Below, one piece after another: positions 25,801 through 35,799 of a stretch of 64,000 nucleotides of DNA; the stretch's first letter is position 1; every line of letters starts with the position of its first letter. The notes below the pieces were generated by a model, which searched no databases, had not been told where the DNA came from, and saw only the letters and a list, made by a program, of their open reading frames with translations. Position numbers and translations under genes: made by a program. The stretch lies in assembly GCA_964020155.1 (NCBI GenBank), contig OZ026551.1, forward strand, positions 2,596,018-2,660,017, written 5' to 3'. The DNA comes from Chondrilla cf. caribensis (Eukaryota > Porifera > Demospongiae > Chondrillida > Chondrillidae).

Positions 25801-28800
25801 TAGAGCTTCTGATTACCTTGTTGATGGATTCCTTCATCTCAGATGGGGAGATCATGTATTCTTTAATATACACTTTTAGATTGCCTGCAACTTTAAAAAA
25901 AATTATGAGCTTTTCTTTTAAAAATTCTTTGGCAATTGCTTCCTTTTTCTGTCCTTGCTGAAAATTAACTGTGTTAAATTGTCAGCGAGATTTCTTTTAC
26001 CTCTACAAGCATCCAAAGCCTTCGTTAATACTCCTGCAGGAATCCTGAAAACATCCATGGACTGTGATATTTTTCTGATATTATCTGAATTATTTCCAAA
26101 CATCGCATTATCCATTATTTCTTCCTATTAAATTTAATTCATTGTAAATTATATGAACTATTTGCATTCTAGTTTGTAGTTGCTTCAAAGATCGCTAATA
26201 CGTACGAGTCGCGCAATCACGCAATTACACGCATGCGAAAGCACACGTTTATTTGTTATCACAAACAATTTCAACATTGAGTTCGCTCAGTAGGCACTCA
26301 ATCATGCAAGATAGTGAGAATAACTTTTGACATGTACTGTAGATAACTCTCTGCTCACATTTTCTTTTGTTTTTCAATGCACAAAACCAACATATATGGG
26401 AGTATGTATGTAATAACAAATTGTAATTATTCATGTATTCAACTATTTCATACAAGGTAATCAAAACTCCAAGTTTTATTGGTTTGCCAGTATGGTTGAT
26501 TTATATGTCATATGCTATATATAAGAAACGTGGTCCAAATATTATGCATTATTATGTTTTGCTATCACCCAGTTCATATGTTGGGATATGTACGACATCG
26601 TCCTTCAATCGGAACATCCAGGATTATCTGTATGCCTAGCAATATTTTTTCTACTGCAATCACTTGATTTGCAGCAGTTTGAAATTATTAGAAACCTTAG
26701 TGAGCATCTAATCAGTATATGCAAAGTAAGTGGTATGTTGAAATATATTTCAAAAGCGGTTTTAATTATGTTATTAATGTCATTATATAGGCAACAGAGA
26801 AGTCCCTGACGATGAAAGAAGTGGTGTTCATCATTCAATGCCAGGAAATGGATCACCAAATAAGCAGGAAGTTTATGAGCACCGTTTTTAAGCATTTTTT
26901 CAACAAATTGAATCCCAGGTGTAATATGTTGGATGATGAAGAACATCTAAGATGGTTTGCTAAATATTTAGATGATAAGCCCACAGGTGATATGGCACAA
27001 TGTGGTTATCTTTTGGTGCATTTGATTCAAGCTAGAGATCCTAAATCAAGGCTAGAAAAGGTGAATGTACTGCGTATTATTAAATTGTTGTCTATTGTCT
27101 CTCTATTAATTCATACATGTGTGAAGACTTTGAATAAAAGCACAGTTAAAATGTTATGAACCAGACAGCTAAATTCTGATTAAGCCTCAACCTATATATT
27201 CAGCTGTTTCATCACATTTATCAGATTTTATCTGTAAACATAGCTGTTCATGCCAATTCTCAGGTCATTAACCCACATTATCCCTTAAAACAGCCAAAAT
27301 TTAGGAGGTGATAATATTGAAACCTGTTTTGAAAAATTTCATTTGTTAGCCATCTGAATAACAACCTGTTTATAAACTAAGTTGGCTTGGGTCCCACATA
27401 TTCCCAGAGAATCTTTTGCAGGAATGTTGCTAATTGTGTATCTGTAATAAGGTCCCACGTTTTGGGACATGCTCCCTCATCAATTTTTAACATACTCAAG
27501 AATTGTGTGGTTACTGTTAATCTTGAAAACAGTTCATATAAAATCACAGTGAAACAGGACTGTTAAAACAGATTTTCATGACATATTTCATAACATGTTA
27601 GTTGTATCATTTGGATAAGACCTAATAATAAATTTACTATGTAATGATATTGCATTTGCAATTATAATTTACTGTCATCCTTATTAACATTGTGAAGCCT
27701 ATCTCCATGTCATTGGATCTATAGGTCCTTAATAATTCACAAAATACCATTATATACTATATGTATATACTATATCAATTTTTTCTCATAGTTCGGAACA
27801 ATTATTCAAAACGATAACACATTGATGGCACGTTGTCCAGTGGTAGAATATTCCCCACCATTCTATGCTCCTAGCACTGTAAGTATTGAGTCCTTCGGAT
27901 TATTCAAATAAGTACATATGATGGCTACATATTCATCTCTTTATTGGTTATATATAGACTGCCAGTTCCAACAAAAGACTGCTTGCAGATATGTATTGTT
28001 TGGCTTACCTGCATCACATGAGACAGGAGTATGCTATTGGTGAGAAAGGTGAAAAAATAGCTGGCATTTTGAATCATATAACGGTACGTTGTATTCTTCA
28101 GAAGCCCAAAATTGCTGGGTTCATATGATAAATATTAATATTAAAGGTCTCTTCTTAATTTCTTTCAATTTAAAATCTTAATTTCACTGTAGGCCTTGAA
28201 AACATCTCAGTCTTTACTACACAAAATTGAAAGAGAAGCTATCATTCAATTACTCCTACAACAAGTGGCTTACTTGTTATCAGATGAAGCTGAATCATAT
28301 AAAGTAAATTATTCTAATAAAAACTTGTCATATACAAATCCTGTTTTGCACATCTATTATATGTACTCCTAATGTAACTTCTTAATCTTCAGGTTGATAA
28401 CCCAGACATCAAGGGGAAGATTGGAGAGATTACAAGTGAAAATGTTAAGCACACAGTGGCATTAATGATGCATCTAAGTGAATATGCTCATGGGAAACCA
28501 TCTCTAGCTAAAGAAAGGGCTTGCAAGAAAGGGCTATTACATGTAGGTTCACAACGGTTCTGGTCAATATTGCATATTAAATAAAGGAATAATAAGCCTA
28601 TAATACTGGATTACTCTTTTACTTTTGTCACATGCTCAGCCTATTGATCAGGAAGCTGAATATGAACAGAATCTCAAGTGAGCAGACGTAATTTGGACAA
28701 ACTAGCTACCAAGGGTCTATAACCCATAAATACACTGCATATTACAGTAGGAGCAATAGTTGACTTTAAACCTCCTTGTATGAATACACAAATAGTTTAT

Positions 28801-31800
28801 ATATAATTCCACTTTTGCAGAGCCTTATATCCAGTTTACTGGGAGAAAAACAGGATATTGCTTGCATTAAAATCAAAATCAACCTATGGGCCAGTTCAAT
28901 TTTTCAATGAATTGTTGACTAGTAACAAACGTCTGCATCTGGGTTTGGAACTCTTGCCTTATCTCTTGGAATTCACAACAACTTTAAAAAAGCATCTCTC
29001 CCAGTGTTACAGCTGGCCAAGTGCAATGGAAATGTCATTGGATGCTGCATTTGATGACGTGCTTCAATCTGCTTCAAGTGAAGAGGAAAGCATGGAACTG
29101 AAAACTCTGTATAACAAATTTCTTGGTAAGTACACTTCCAATTATATCCCAGAGTCATTTTGTTGTGATATTAATTTATATTTGTACTTAGAGAGATATT
29201 CAGCTTTTCAGTCAAAATCATGCCAAGATCTTCAGTTGAAGAGTATTCTAGTTGTTTCAGGTGATTCCAAAGTTGCTGCAGATGCTGAATCCATTGTGAG
29301 TTTGTAATAGTGAATTCCAAACATTTCCATAAGCAAATTTCTTAGAAAGTATGGGTGACACTAAAAATCATATGTGTCTATTATCACAAATTAAGAGCAC
29401 AGACAATATAGATAAGAAATACTATTATGCCTCCTCACAAGCAATACTCTAGGCACTCAATATTCTACTGTTTAGCTACACAAGGTCATTTTACATGACA
29501 TCATTTCTGTTGAAATGACTGATGCACAAATTTGGGTTACACTGTTTATCCATTTGTATCCACTGTATGTAAATGTATAGTTAATGTTAGTTTAAAAATT
29601 GATTTCTATCTAACTATGTATTATTAGATTGATCACTACTCTCACACAATGGCAAGAGTATTGGAGACTGCACAGTGTCTTCATCTTTCCAAATGGATGC
29701 CTAGTAATCAAATGGTTGTCAAAGTATCGGAAATTTCTACATTAACCCCTTTGATGCGAAGTCCTCTTGATGAAAGCCATCTCCTTATGGTGCTCAGGCA
29801 GTCACTTCCCCTCTTGGGTGACAGCATCACTGATTCCTGCTTAAATGAGATGTGCAGCGATGTGATAACTACCTTTTTTGCGGGTGCCCCAAGGATTGAA
29901 ATAGACATACCTCTGCTGGAGCTCTTGAAGTTGCAATGTTACACAGCTGGGTGTGTTGTCAATTATTTGTTGCTCTGTGTTTGGGAATCATGCAATCTTG
30001 CATGAAGTGTGTGTATTTAACTACAATGGTATATACTATAATGTTATATAAAAGCTTGATTAAAATTTATAAACATACCCCAAATCTGCACTGTACATAT
30101 TATCATTATCAACTAAAAATATTATACATAAAATTTAATTGTACTATAAGATACATATGAAACCCCTTTAAATGTTAAATAAAATGAAAATAGTGATAAA
30201 TACTTAATTGTCTCAATTTTCAAACTACAATTTGAGATTATACTAGATTAAACATGGTTACTTGGCACATTCAATGTGTTTTTATCTTTCCCATTCAGAG
30301 GTACCACCAGTATGATGGCTGATTTCCAGGCATTGTCTCAGGATTTGACACCTGAGGTGAGAGGTTATGGATAGATGAATCATACAGTCTTGAATTGTCA
30401 CACATATAAGTACATTTACTTGTAATGCAAATTGAAGTAGAATGAGTACAGAGATCATTCCTACTGCGACACACTAATGTAACATGAACTTTAATTCATT
30501 CTCTCTATCAAAACTATTATTCACACTCTTGTTTATGACTCTTATGATTACTTTTACACTTTGTCATTCAGGCATTCCAAAATTACAAAGAAGGTCTTGA
30601 CAAAAGGGAATTTGATAGAATTCTGAGTGAAATACGTATTTGTTTTCACACATGTGATTATCACTCCTGTCTTACCATTGTCAAAGGCTTACAAAGAATC
30701 CTTAGACATATTCGTCAAAAGGTAATAAGTGCAATACTTAGTATATAATGATATAAGTACCATTATGGAAATCTGAGACTTTCACATTGGACATTTTTAG
30801 TGCAGCATGTCTATTATTTACATATGTAGAGGGACGTAGACCTGTCTGGATCATTGGAAGACTTTGTTACAAACAATGTTGGATTGGGCACACTTAAAGA
30901 AATCTTTAATGCGCCAAGGTGAGTACATACTCACAGGTACAACATGTTTAAGAGATCTTTATCTATGTTATGAAAGTTTTGAGTTTTATCCATTTTCCTT
31001 TATTATTCCTGTGTAAAGGTCTTTGCAACATGCTCTTCGTACCCTTGGAGATACACCAGTTGGTTGTATACTGGATGTGTTGGAGATGTTCAGCTCCTGG
31101 ATTGATGATGGATTCTACATTTTCAGATCCCTACCCTTAGGAGTCAAAAGAGCACTACCTAAGGGATGTCTTTCTGAGCTGAAAGAAAAAGCAGCTGATG
31201 GTATATAAATAAGCTTTGAAAATAGCATTAAAACTGAAACATCACTTTCAAATCTATTTTGAAAACTATTGCAGTTATTAAATCCATTTAATAAACACCA
31301 AAATGTAAAATCGTCAATTCTTCCAAAATGTAAGATTTGTATTTTTTAAGCCCTATTGGATTAAACAAATATAATAGAAATATCTAGGTAATTCCTGCAC
31401 ATTGTACATCCCCTTTGTCATTTCTATATCCTCCTATGATTGGGCATTAGGCATTGTTTTATTTTGTCAAGATGTTGCTGTTCTCTACATATTATCCTTA
31501 TCTTAGCACTAATTACTTAAAGATGGCTCCAAAAGTTTGACTCTCATGTCATTATATATACTACTTTATTCATAACAATTATCTCCTCATAGTTATTACT
31601 TAGACTTCATTGTAATATGCACTTTATTTTTCATCAAATGTAAACAGTATATAATACATCAACCACAATATTGAAATTGTTTTCAAATAGTAATATCATC
31701 ATTCAGAATTTTTCTACATTCATACTTCAGCAATTATCATTCAAGAACTCATTGTTCTAGAAGATAGTATTCCAGTTGAAGTCATGGGATTTGCTTTCGG

Positions 31801-34800
31801 AGATATTGAGGTAAATTATCAAACTACTATTGGTTTATTAATGCATCAATTTCCAACATATGTAATGTAATATAGCTTGTTCCTGCCTGGATAGTCTTTT
31901 CACATGTGTCATATCTAATTCTGAACAGTTGTTCTCTCACTGTAATATTTTCAAGAAACTATCATTTATAGTTCATATTTTATTCCTTACACACCAGGTG
32001 AGAAACAGCATTCTTTGGTCTGCTTATTATTGACCGGATTAGCTGGAAAATCGACATGTTCGGAATTAACAACTATTCGAAATTACCCCGGCGTAGTGAA
32101 TAGGTCTATTGCAGAAATATCATACCTCAAGCTGTCTATATCAACTTTGATACTTCCCACCAAAGTTCATGTACTATTGCACATTTAATATGCTATAGTT
32201 AATTCAGTTACCTTGCTTGTTCGCTCCTCAATCAATAGTTACAACACTGAACAGTAGTGACTGCCTAGCAATAATTATTATGAACACATTACTGGGTGTG
32301 TCCTCTGCAGTCAAAACAACTACTTGACTACTGTTCTCGCACAAGTGGAACATGTAAACTATTAAGATTTGTGATATCCTGCCCACCCCTATAGGATAAT
32401 AATATCATAATTTAAATATTATGTATGAAATTTACACGCTACAGCCACTGATGAAATTGGAATATGATTGAATTTACCAGCATAACTTTACATGTACCTC
32501 ACTTACCTATGCTCTTTTCCTTATCAGTTTAAAATCTCCTTTTGTAGCTAACAAAGCTACCAATTTTCCATCATTCAAATTTAAGTTGAGTAGTAGTGAA
32601 ATATGTACCAATGTCATTGCAAGGAAATATAAGCAACCAAAAAATCAAGTAACACTTGATGATGTAATTTGCAAATTTCGCAACAAAAAGTTTCATGGTT
32701 TAAAACCTATCGCGTTAATTGATTGTCAGACAATTACATCATTAGGTGTTCACAAATAAAACTTTCACAAATACCAGTTCCTTTGCGAAATGCGTGAAAC
32801 TTTTAATCCACAAAATATTCCTGCTATACGGTACCATAAGTCGCATAACATTCATGTGATAAATGGCTCTTTCTCCAGCTTATTATTTTGAGGCAGTTTA
32901 AGCCATTAGTCAGCTTCTTTCAAAACAAACATGCAATACTTACTGTTTCCATCTGAGAATCAACCACGGTAATGTTTACAAAATGGCTGCTGAAATGTCA
33001 AATGATTTTGAATCAGAATAATAAGATGACTATTACTCATGTAGATGACTTTTGATACAGTTTAAATTTGCACCCTACTTTACAATTGTACAATCGGCAT
33101 GATAAGCATACTTACATTTGAAGAATTATCCAACCTTTGTGACTTCATTGACTGTTATAAAAGAAAGGAAAATATTTATATGGCATTTTAGCGGTTGTAA
33201 ATTGCACATTGTGAACTTTGACATGATTGAGAAGTATGTAATTATTTTACCTATGTCAAGGGCATAGGAAGTGTTCGAAAAATGGTAAGATACTATGAAA
33301 TAAGTTTTGGCTCACAATAACTCATATTAACATACTAGTCTAGATGCGTATAATGATCGAGTGACAACAATCTTCTTACCCAAGGCGTGCTTTGGGGATT
33401 GAAAAGAGAGAGGCTGATGATGTTTCTCACCAATGGAGGGCGTCTGTAATATGTCATGCTTAGACTTTGATAGCGCCATGCTTATTGAAGAATCCATGAC
33501 ATAATTGTAGTGACATCAGGTTGATTACATCATTATGTCATATGAATTATGATGTAATCAAAAGATGGCAGAAGTGGAAATTCAATGAAGTGGTAAGGTC
33601 AAAACCTCATCAGTCGCACCACTTCTTATGGCCTTGTAAGTCTTTGCTGAAAATATTACTTCACAATTTTGTTCAATACAAAATGCATAAAATGAATCCC
33701 CATCTTTGTTACTTTGCATAATGTGAAGTTTTTTTCATAATTATTGTAGACATCTGCATTTGAGAAGCCTCTGCAAAAGTACATTGAGCAGAATGGGATC
33801 AAACTCGAAAATGAATTTTTATTGAAGCACATTCCTGAGGAAGTTATGGTTCATCACTATGTTCATTTCATAATAGCCCTACGAAGGTGAGGATAAAGTG
33901 ATAAAAATCATGAATATTTTAATGCATTTTAATTTTTTTCCCTTTATATGAAGTCTTACAAGGGAAGAAAGATTAAAGGCAAAAGTTATGACAATTGATG
34001 AAGTGATTAAAATGACAGGCAATGATGTCATTAGCTTGCTAAAGAAGCAAGGGCTGTCCATGTATTCAGATAATTTTCTTGAAGAGCATGTTGATGGTGC
34101 TTTGTTAATTGAACTAGAAATCCAAGATTTGCAATTTCTTGGAATTCATAACCATGCTCACCAGGAGATAATCTTGAAGTGGCTTGCAGCTGTCAAGGCT
34201 GATGGAGAATATGGTTAGCTTATGGATGCCATACCCTTCAAAGTGTTCTTGTAATATAATGTGGACTCTTTCCAATCTGCCTCCTGTGTATGATGTATAT
34301 TTGATGAAACTATGATTATACAGACTTTATCCTCTAAATCTCTTGACTAGTGCCAGAAACACCCAAATCTTCGCTTAACTTCATGTTGTAATGAGTTTTG
34401 AAAGTAAAGGGAAGGCACTTAGCCTACAATATTGTCATTTTTTGCAGAGAAAATTTACAATTATATGAACAACAGATATACATGTTCTGCCAAGGCATCT
34501 ATAGTCCAGAAAACAATATCAAACCAAAGCAAAATATTGTACTTGAGTCAACATTTATTTGGTTGAATAGGTATTATGGTAATAATATGAGTTCTCACCC
34601 TATCCAACAGACTGGCATAACGTCATAATGCATTCTATACTGCTACCGTAATATGAATTGAAAGTGAAACTTGGAAATGTGTGGCATTGATCATCATGGA
34701 TAAATGGGCGATACCAGTAATAGGAACAATCTGCATTGTCATTATGTCGTGTTCAATATGTCTGTTTTCCAGAACCTGTTTGGAAACGCAGAGAAGCTTC

Positions 34801-35089
34801 TGAGAAATTCCGTTCCATGAAAACCAGAGAACTACGAAAATGGTTGGGACAAATTGGTTTGGGTGCCTATGACAAGATGTTCAAGGACACCAAAACCAAA
34901 GGAATTTCCATCGCTGGAATTAGAGACTACAGAGAGCTTGCAGCCAAAGAGAAGGTCAAAAGGGTCCAATCTGATTCTGAGTCAAGTGACAGTGAAGAAG
35001 AGCCTGAGCTGAATATCACTAATAGTGTTCATGCTAAAAGGTTGTTGGTCAAGTTCTATGAAGATCAAGAGGAAGCAAGCCTTCCATAG
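5192..35089 (+). CDS. RNF213-like giant AAA+ protein with C-terminal SAM domains (5' partial, about 50 exons)
   Basis: Exons with clean GT/AG borders run from 5192-5295, 5951-6072, 7081-7231 and 10887-11076 through the AAA+ core to the stop at 35087-35089. Successive phases join correctly at nearly all junctions I checked. Family signatures are GETGVGKT/VFLDEIN, GEPGCSKT/VVFMDEAGLPEE, ISNHVLDAAKSNR, AACNPHRG, APFLNRFEK and, near the end, CYTAGG and IPEEVMVHHY. These match the motif order of vertebrate RNF213 (mysterin), a cytoplasmic dynein-like AAA+ ubiquitin ligase linked to lipid droplets and antimicrobial defence. The large N-terminal arm (over 2000 residues in vertebrates) is not in the window. 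The RING and RZ fingers are not visible. A SAM-containing extension follows the usual C-terminus. The splice between 14730 and 14877 is uncertain. Being an RNF213 relative is firm; being a ligase is not. Confidence 0.88.
6118..7056. mobile_element. Tc1/mariner-type MITE in an RNF213-like intron
   Basis: The ends form inverted repeats of about 33 bp (6118-6150 and 7024-7056), both starting CAGTGGCGG and sharing CAAA, GGGAC and TTGAGG blocks with a few mismatches. The left end is preceded by TA, the Tc1/mariner target; at the right the flank reads TG, so one side may have mutated. The 939-bp interior has no convincing transposase. The right end lies only 24 bp before the acceptor of the exon at 7081, so the insertion supplies nearly all of the sequence upstream of that splice site. 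Confidence 0.65.
8500..9480 (+). pseudogene. Decayed non-LTR retrotransposon, AP-endonuclease region
   Basis: Translated pieces in shifting frames match the order of a LINE endonuclease of the type annotated in animals as craniofacial development protein 2-like. A GGIGFLVSPLAYKS block at about 8.61 kb is followed by the PTNVTNVAVINPLYSHL block at about 8.76 kb. Then come VLVNMNTWLNSR, corresponding to the D-M-N motif, and PASDHQL near 9.09 kb, corresponding to the S-D-H motif. Several stops and frame changes separate them, so it is dead. No RT domain follows. Confidence 0.6.
10355..10416. repeat. 62-bp near-perfect hairpin
   Basis: Arms 10355-10376 and 10395-10416 are perfect 22-bp inverted repeats. 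The inner AGAATG (10378-10383) and CATTCT (10388-10393) continue the stem after one A/A mismatch, leaving a TAAA loop. The size fits a fold-back element or a pre-miRNA-like transcript. It lies in an intron. Confidence 0.7.
10887..15441 (+). CDS. RNF213-like: first catalytic AAA+ unit (exon group)
   Basis: Exons 10887-11076, 13893-14173, 14618 to about 14730 or 14773, 14877-14980, 15050-15130 and 15200-15441. The Walker A box GETGVGKT is at 10938-10961. The Walker B box VFLDE is at 15050-15064 with the acidic pair intact. It is followed by KEIIIDRTFHG, IIAACNPHRG (sensor-1 region) and a YVNKLHPSIQ segment. The 69-nt intron at 15131-15199 has no stop and stays in frame, so it can be mistaken for coding. 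The 14.73-14.88 kb junction does not keep frame with the most obvious donor (14774); a donor at 14730 does. The segment between the Walker boxes is long and little conserved. Confidence 0.82.
11794..11938. mobile_element. 145-bp fold-back/MITE-like element
   Basis: The two ends (11794-11835 and 11897-11938) are inverted repeats of about 42 bp with only a few mismatches, beginning AAGTCAGTATCC and spaced by about 60 bp. It has no coding capacity. It is probably a small non-autonomous DNA element in an intron. Confidence 0.6.
12560..13340 (-). pseudogene. Decayed Tc1-like transposase
   Basis: Reading the - strand from 13340 down, pieces in several frames follow the Tc1 transposase order. An HTH-like basic stretch is followed by AEAGLQTRVSRNFPFL, then NWTNEEWSIIPFNEKFRFQLY. 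Near 12.76 kb LPMQSLDINLIEHLWH corresponds to the W-P-x-Q-S-P-D-L-N-P-I-E-H-L-W block with the third catalytic acid. The end is LINSMSHRIEVVIEAEG near 12.60 kb. Stops and frameshifts between blocks show that it is dead. It lies antisense in an intron of the RNF213-like gene. Confidence 0.7.
16285..17790 (+). CDS. RNF213-like: second catalytic AAA+ unit (exon group)
   Basis: Exons 16285-16478, 17211-17356, 17438-17490 and 17674-17790 join in frame. The Walker A box GEPGCSKT is at 16405-16428, with the unusual S-K-T in place of G-K-T that is typical of this unit in RNF213. PHYHQCSRRTTS follows, then Walker B VVFMDEAGLPEE (from 17438) and IGISNHVLDAAKSNRA, which holds the sensor-1 Asn. This is the most conserved stretch of the gene and alone identifies the family. 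Confidence 0.9.
17791..18713. other. Intron of the RNF213-like gene
   Basis: 923 bp between the AAA+ exon ending RQHTGN and the exon starting QDDMLELLAEGC. Open frames here have no family similarity. I see nothing else in it. Confidence 0.55.
18714..24989 (+). CDS. RNF213-like: post-AAA+ region (exon group)
   Basis: About 17 exons: 18714-18817, 18878-19071, 19131-19385, 19459-19821, 20047-20253, 20322-20557, 20631-20714, 21724-21889, 22456-22680, 22845 to about 22915, 22968-23069, 23711-23806, 23873-24018, 24088-24204, 24277-24502, 24574-24862 and 24946-24989. The first exons hold FGLRDLMHL and the TTPAPFLNRFEK block, equivalent to the vertebrate P-I-P-L-I-N-R-L-E-K motif. The later part is helical and less conserved. 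These residues cover the rest of the AAA+ ring and the start of the C-terminal scaffold. The short exon near 22.85-22.92 kb is the weakest call. Confidence 0.72.
19822..19923 (+). repeat. GT microsatellite abutting a splice donor
   Basis: About 24 GT units, then GC- and T-interrupted GTGT/GCGT repeats. The exon ends at 19821 and the intron's first bases are already the repeat, so the donor is one of many overlapping GT positions. Confidence 0.9.
21000..21170. repeat. GTTAAC-rich degenerate repeat tract
   Basis: An intronic stretch crowded with GGTTAA, GTTAAC and TTAACCG words in both orientations, which can fold on itself many ways. It is not a perfect tandem array. It lies between exons at 20714 and 21724; the rest of that intron shows nothing. 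Confidence 0.5.
22239..22301 (+). mobile_element. tRNA-like SINE head (or tRNA pseudogene)
   Basis: The 63-nt stretch begins TGGCAGC and ends GTTGCCA, a 7-bp acceptor-like stem with one G-T pair. It contains GGTTCAAGTCC (a good pol III B box), an A-box-like stretch around ACAGTGGCTATGG, and a T run shortly after the end (CTTTTTTG). The T stem is imperfect and it is shorter than a tRNA, so a working tRNA is unlikely. A tRNA-derived SINE is the better reading. Confidence 0.5.
23070..23710. other. Intron of the RNF213-like gene
   Basis: 641 bp between the exons ending TTFIV and starting IANMTASSK. I see no repeat or coding signal in it. Confidence 0.5.
25169..25639 (+). CDS. RNF213-like exon at the expected RING position
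   Basis: The exon starts after ATCAATAG and reads AVKHSENRFLTTSLEFIMKD, then a helical segment (HSLLHFSAVGIRDFWTVIGY). By counting residues from the second Walker A box, the vertebrate RING would begin at about 25.5 kb. Here the frame instead runs through ALERCHRAQEHLKKWHQTAC to a TGA at 25637-25639 with no donor of good quality. A CxxC pair (CYLCNN, about 25.70 kb) occurs in another frame, but no full C3HC4 set follows. Where this exon truly ends is unknown: the tail may be intron, or this may be an alternative end of the protein. Confidence 0.6.
   Translation, partial: AVKHSENRFLTTSLEFIMKDDELLHRYIEDFATCKLMLPERENITVLEDLLGSTGAKTAAERLVVLHSLLHFSAVGIRDFWTVIGYLKSSLLSTSLQPQIVLTCLMGGRQKISFFVSELLFKALERCHRAQEHLKKWHQTACQLVQCTLHAQNCFV
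25918..26115 (-). CDS. Small antisense ORF inside the RNF213-like gene
   Basis: 66 codons opening MDNAMFGNNSDNIRKISQ, basic near the end (SKDRKRK). A further open stretch in a shifted frame follows downstream, so it could be the first exon of a short gene. Upstream (about 26.20-26.25 kb) is a CpG-containing block with CGCATGCG, similar to the NRF1-like site in the bidirectional promoter at 49.16 kb. No family is recognised. It lies where the RING exons of the host gene are missing. Confidence 0.25.
   Translation of the reverse strand: MDNAMFGNNSDNIRKISQSMDVFRIPAGVLTKALDACRGKRNLADNLTQLIFSKDRKRKQLPKNF
26675..33886 (+). CDS. RNF213-like: C-terminal helical region (exon group)
   Basis: Exons: 26675-26725, 26791-27060, 27792-27878, 27958-28083, 28193-28303, 28393-28542, 28640-28677, 28821-29125, 29261-29295, 29628-29950, 30299-30356, 30572-30721, 30830-30918, 31019-31200, 31731-31810 and 33750-33886. 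The first aligns to the segment that follows the RING in vertebrate RNF213 (QFEIIRNL ... SICK). The exon at 28821 matches the LPEILALQ-like block. The 29950/30299 junction spells CYTAGG like the vertebrate S-T-A-G-G. The last exon (LQKYIEQNGI ... IPEEVMVHHY) matches the end of the vertebrate protein. Only about 280 residues separate the post-RING segment from the 28.8-kb block. Roughly 650 are expected, so the stretch that carries the RZ finger appears absent. Confidence 0.72.
27061..27791. other. Intron of the RNF213-like gene
   Basis: 731 bp with no recognisable exon or element. This and neighbouring introns are where the missing zinc-module exons would have to hide. Confidence 0.45.
31811..33749. 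other. 1.9-kb intron with unidentified repeat-like sequence
   Basis: Flanking exons (ending FGDIE, starting TSAFEK) join in phase 0. The interior has short pieces that look like old repeats (for example 32.5-32.8 kb) but no coding signal that I can name. It contains a small perfect inverted repeat at 33521-33561. Confidence 0.45.
33521..33561. repeat. 13-bp perfect inverted repeat
   Basis: TTGATTACATCAT (33521-33533) and its exact reverse complement (33549-33561) are separated by 15 bp. Probably a remnant of a fold-back element. Confidence 0.6.
33954..35089 (+). CDS. SAM-like C-terminal extension of the RNF213-like protein
   Basis: Exon 33954-34213 joins the preceding exon in frame (LRR-SLTREERLK). 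After a short linker it encodes a SAM fold: LLKKQGLSMYSDNFLEEHVD, then GALLIELEIQDLQFLGI and HQEIILKWLAAV. The last exon, 34773-35089, joins through a GT donor at 34214. It has a second, weaker SAM-like or related helical unit (LRKWLGQIGLGAYDKMF ... GISIAGI), an acidic serine run (SDSESSDSEEEPEL), and stops at 35087-35089. SAM domains mediate self-association or adaptor binding. Vertebrate RNF213 has no such tail. Without transcript data a separate downstream gene cannot be fully excluded, but phases match. Confidence 0.75.
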
Positions 35090-35799
35090 GCAATAATAAT
35101 TTTTGTGATGAAAGTTTAGATTATGATAATAACATTTCGTAGTAATAGAATTACAGAATACTATGTAGTGATAATGGTAGGTACTTTGCAATATGTTATT
35201 TTGACATTTCACATAATATATGTGTAGATTAGGTTGTAAGTAAAGTTCTATACAGCATTATTGTTAATTTTGTAGCTATGGAATATTATATTGGACAATA
35301 ATGAGCTGAATTGTATTAACTTACTGTAACTATATTCCATGTGCAAATATTAATATAATTATATGTGAGGGAGAGAGTACAAAATAACAGTATACAGATG
35401 AAAACAATTTGTCATAATGGTCACTCCTTATCTAAAAACTGCCACCGATTACAATCAAGGGAGTATTACTTTTGGTGAGTGCTCAGTTATTGTATTAGGG
35501 CAATAATAATCTATAAGCTCAAGCTATTCTGTGTCTTGTATATATATACGTATATATTATTATGAATTTATCAATTCTGTAAAACAACAGCATAAAATAA
35601 AATAAATTTGCATTCCATTTGAGTGTACTTAATTTATTTGTTATCTTATAAATACATAAATAGATAATTGTAGAAGTAATAATATAAAAATAATATATAA
35701 GTATATTGCATAATTAATCAAGTAAAGAAATCTAAAAGGGAGCCCATTGTTCCATCACTAGTACTGCCACAGCATTTCCCCGCTGCACTGTGACAGATA
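35090..35799 (+). other. 3' flank of the RNF213-like gene
   Basis: AT-rich. Candidate polyadenylation signals (overlapping AATAAA) lie near 35.6 kb. No other feature seen. Confidence 0.4.
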
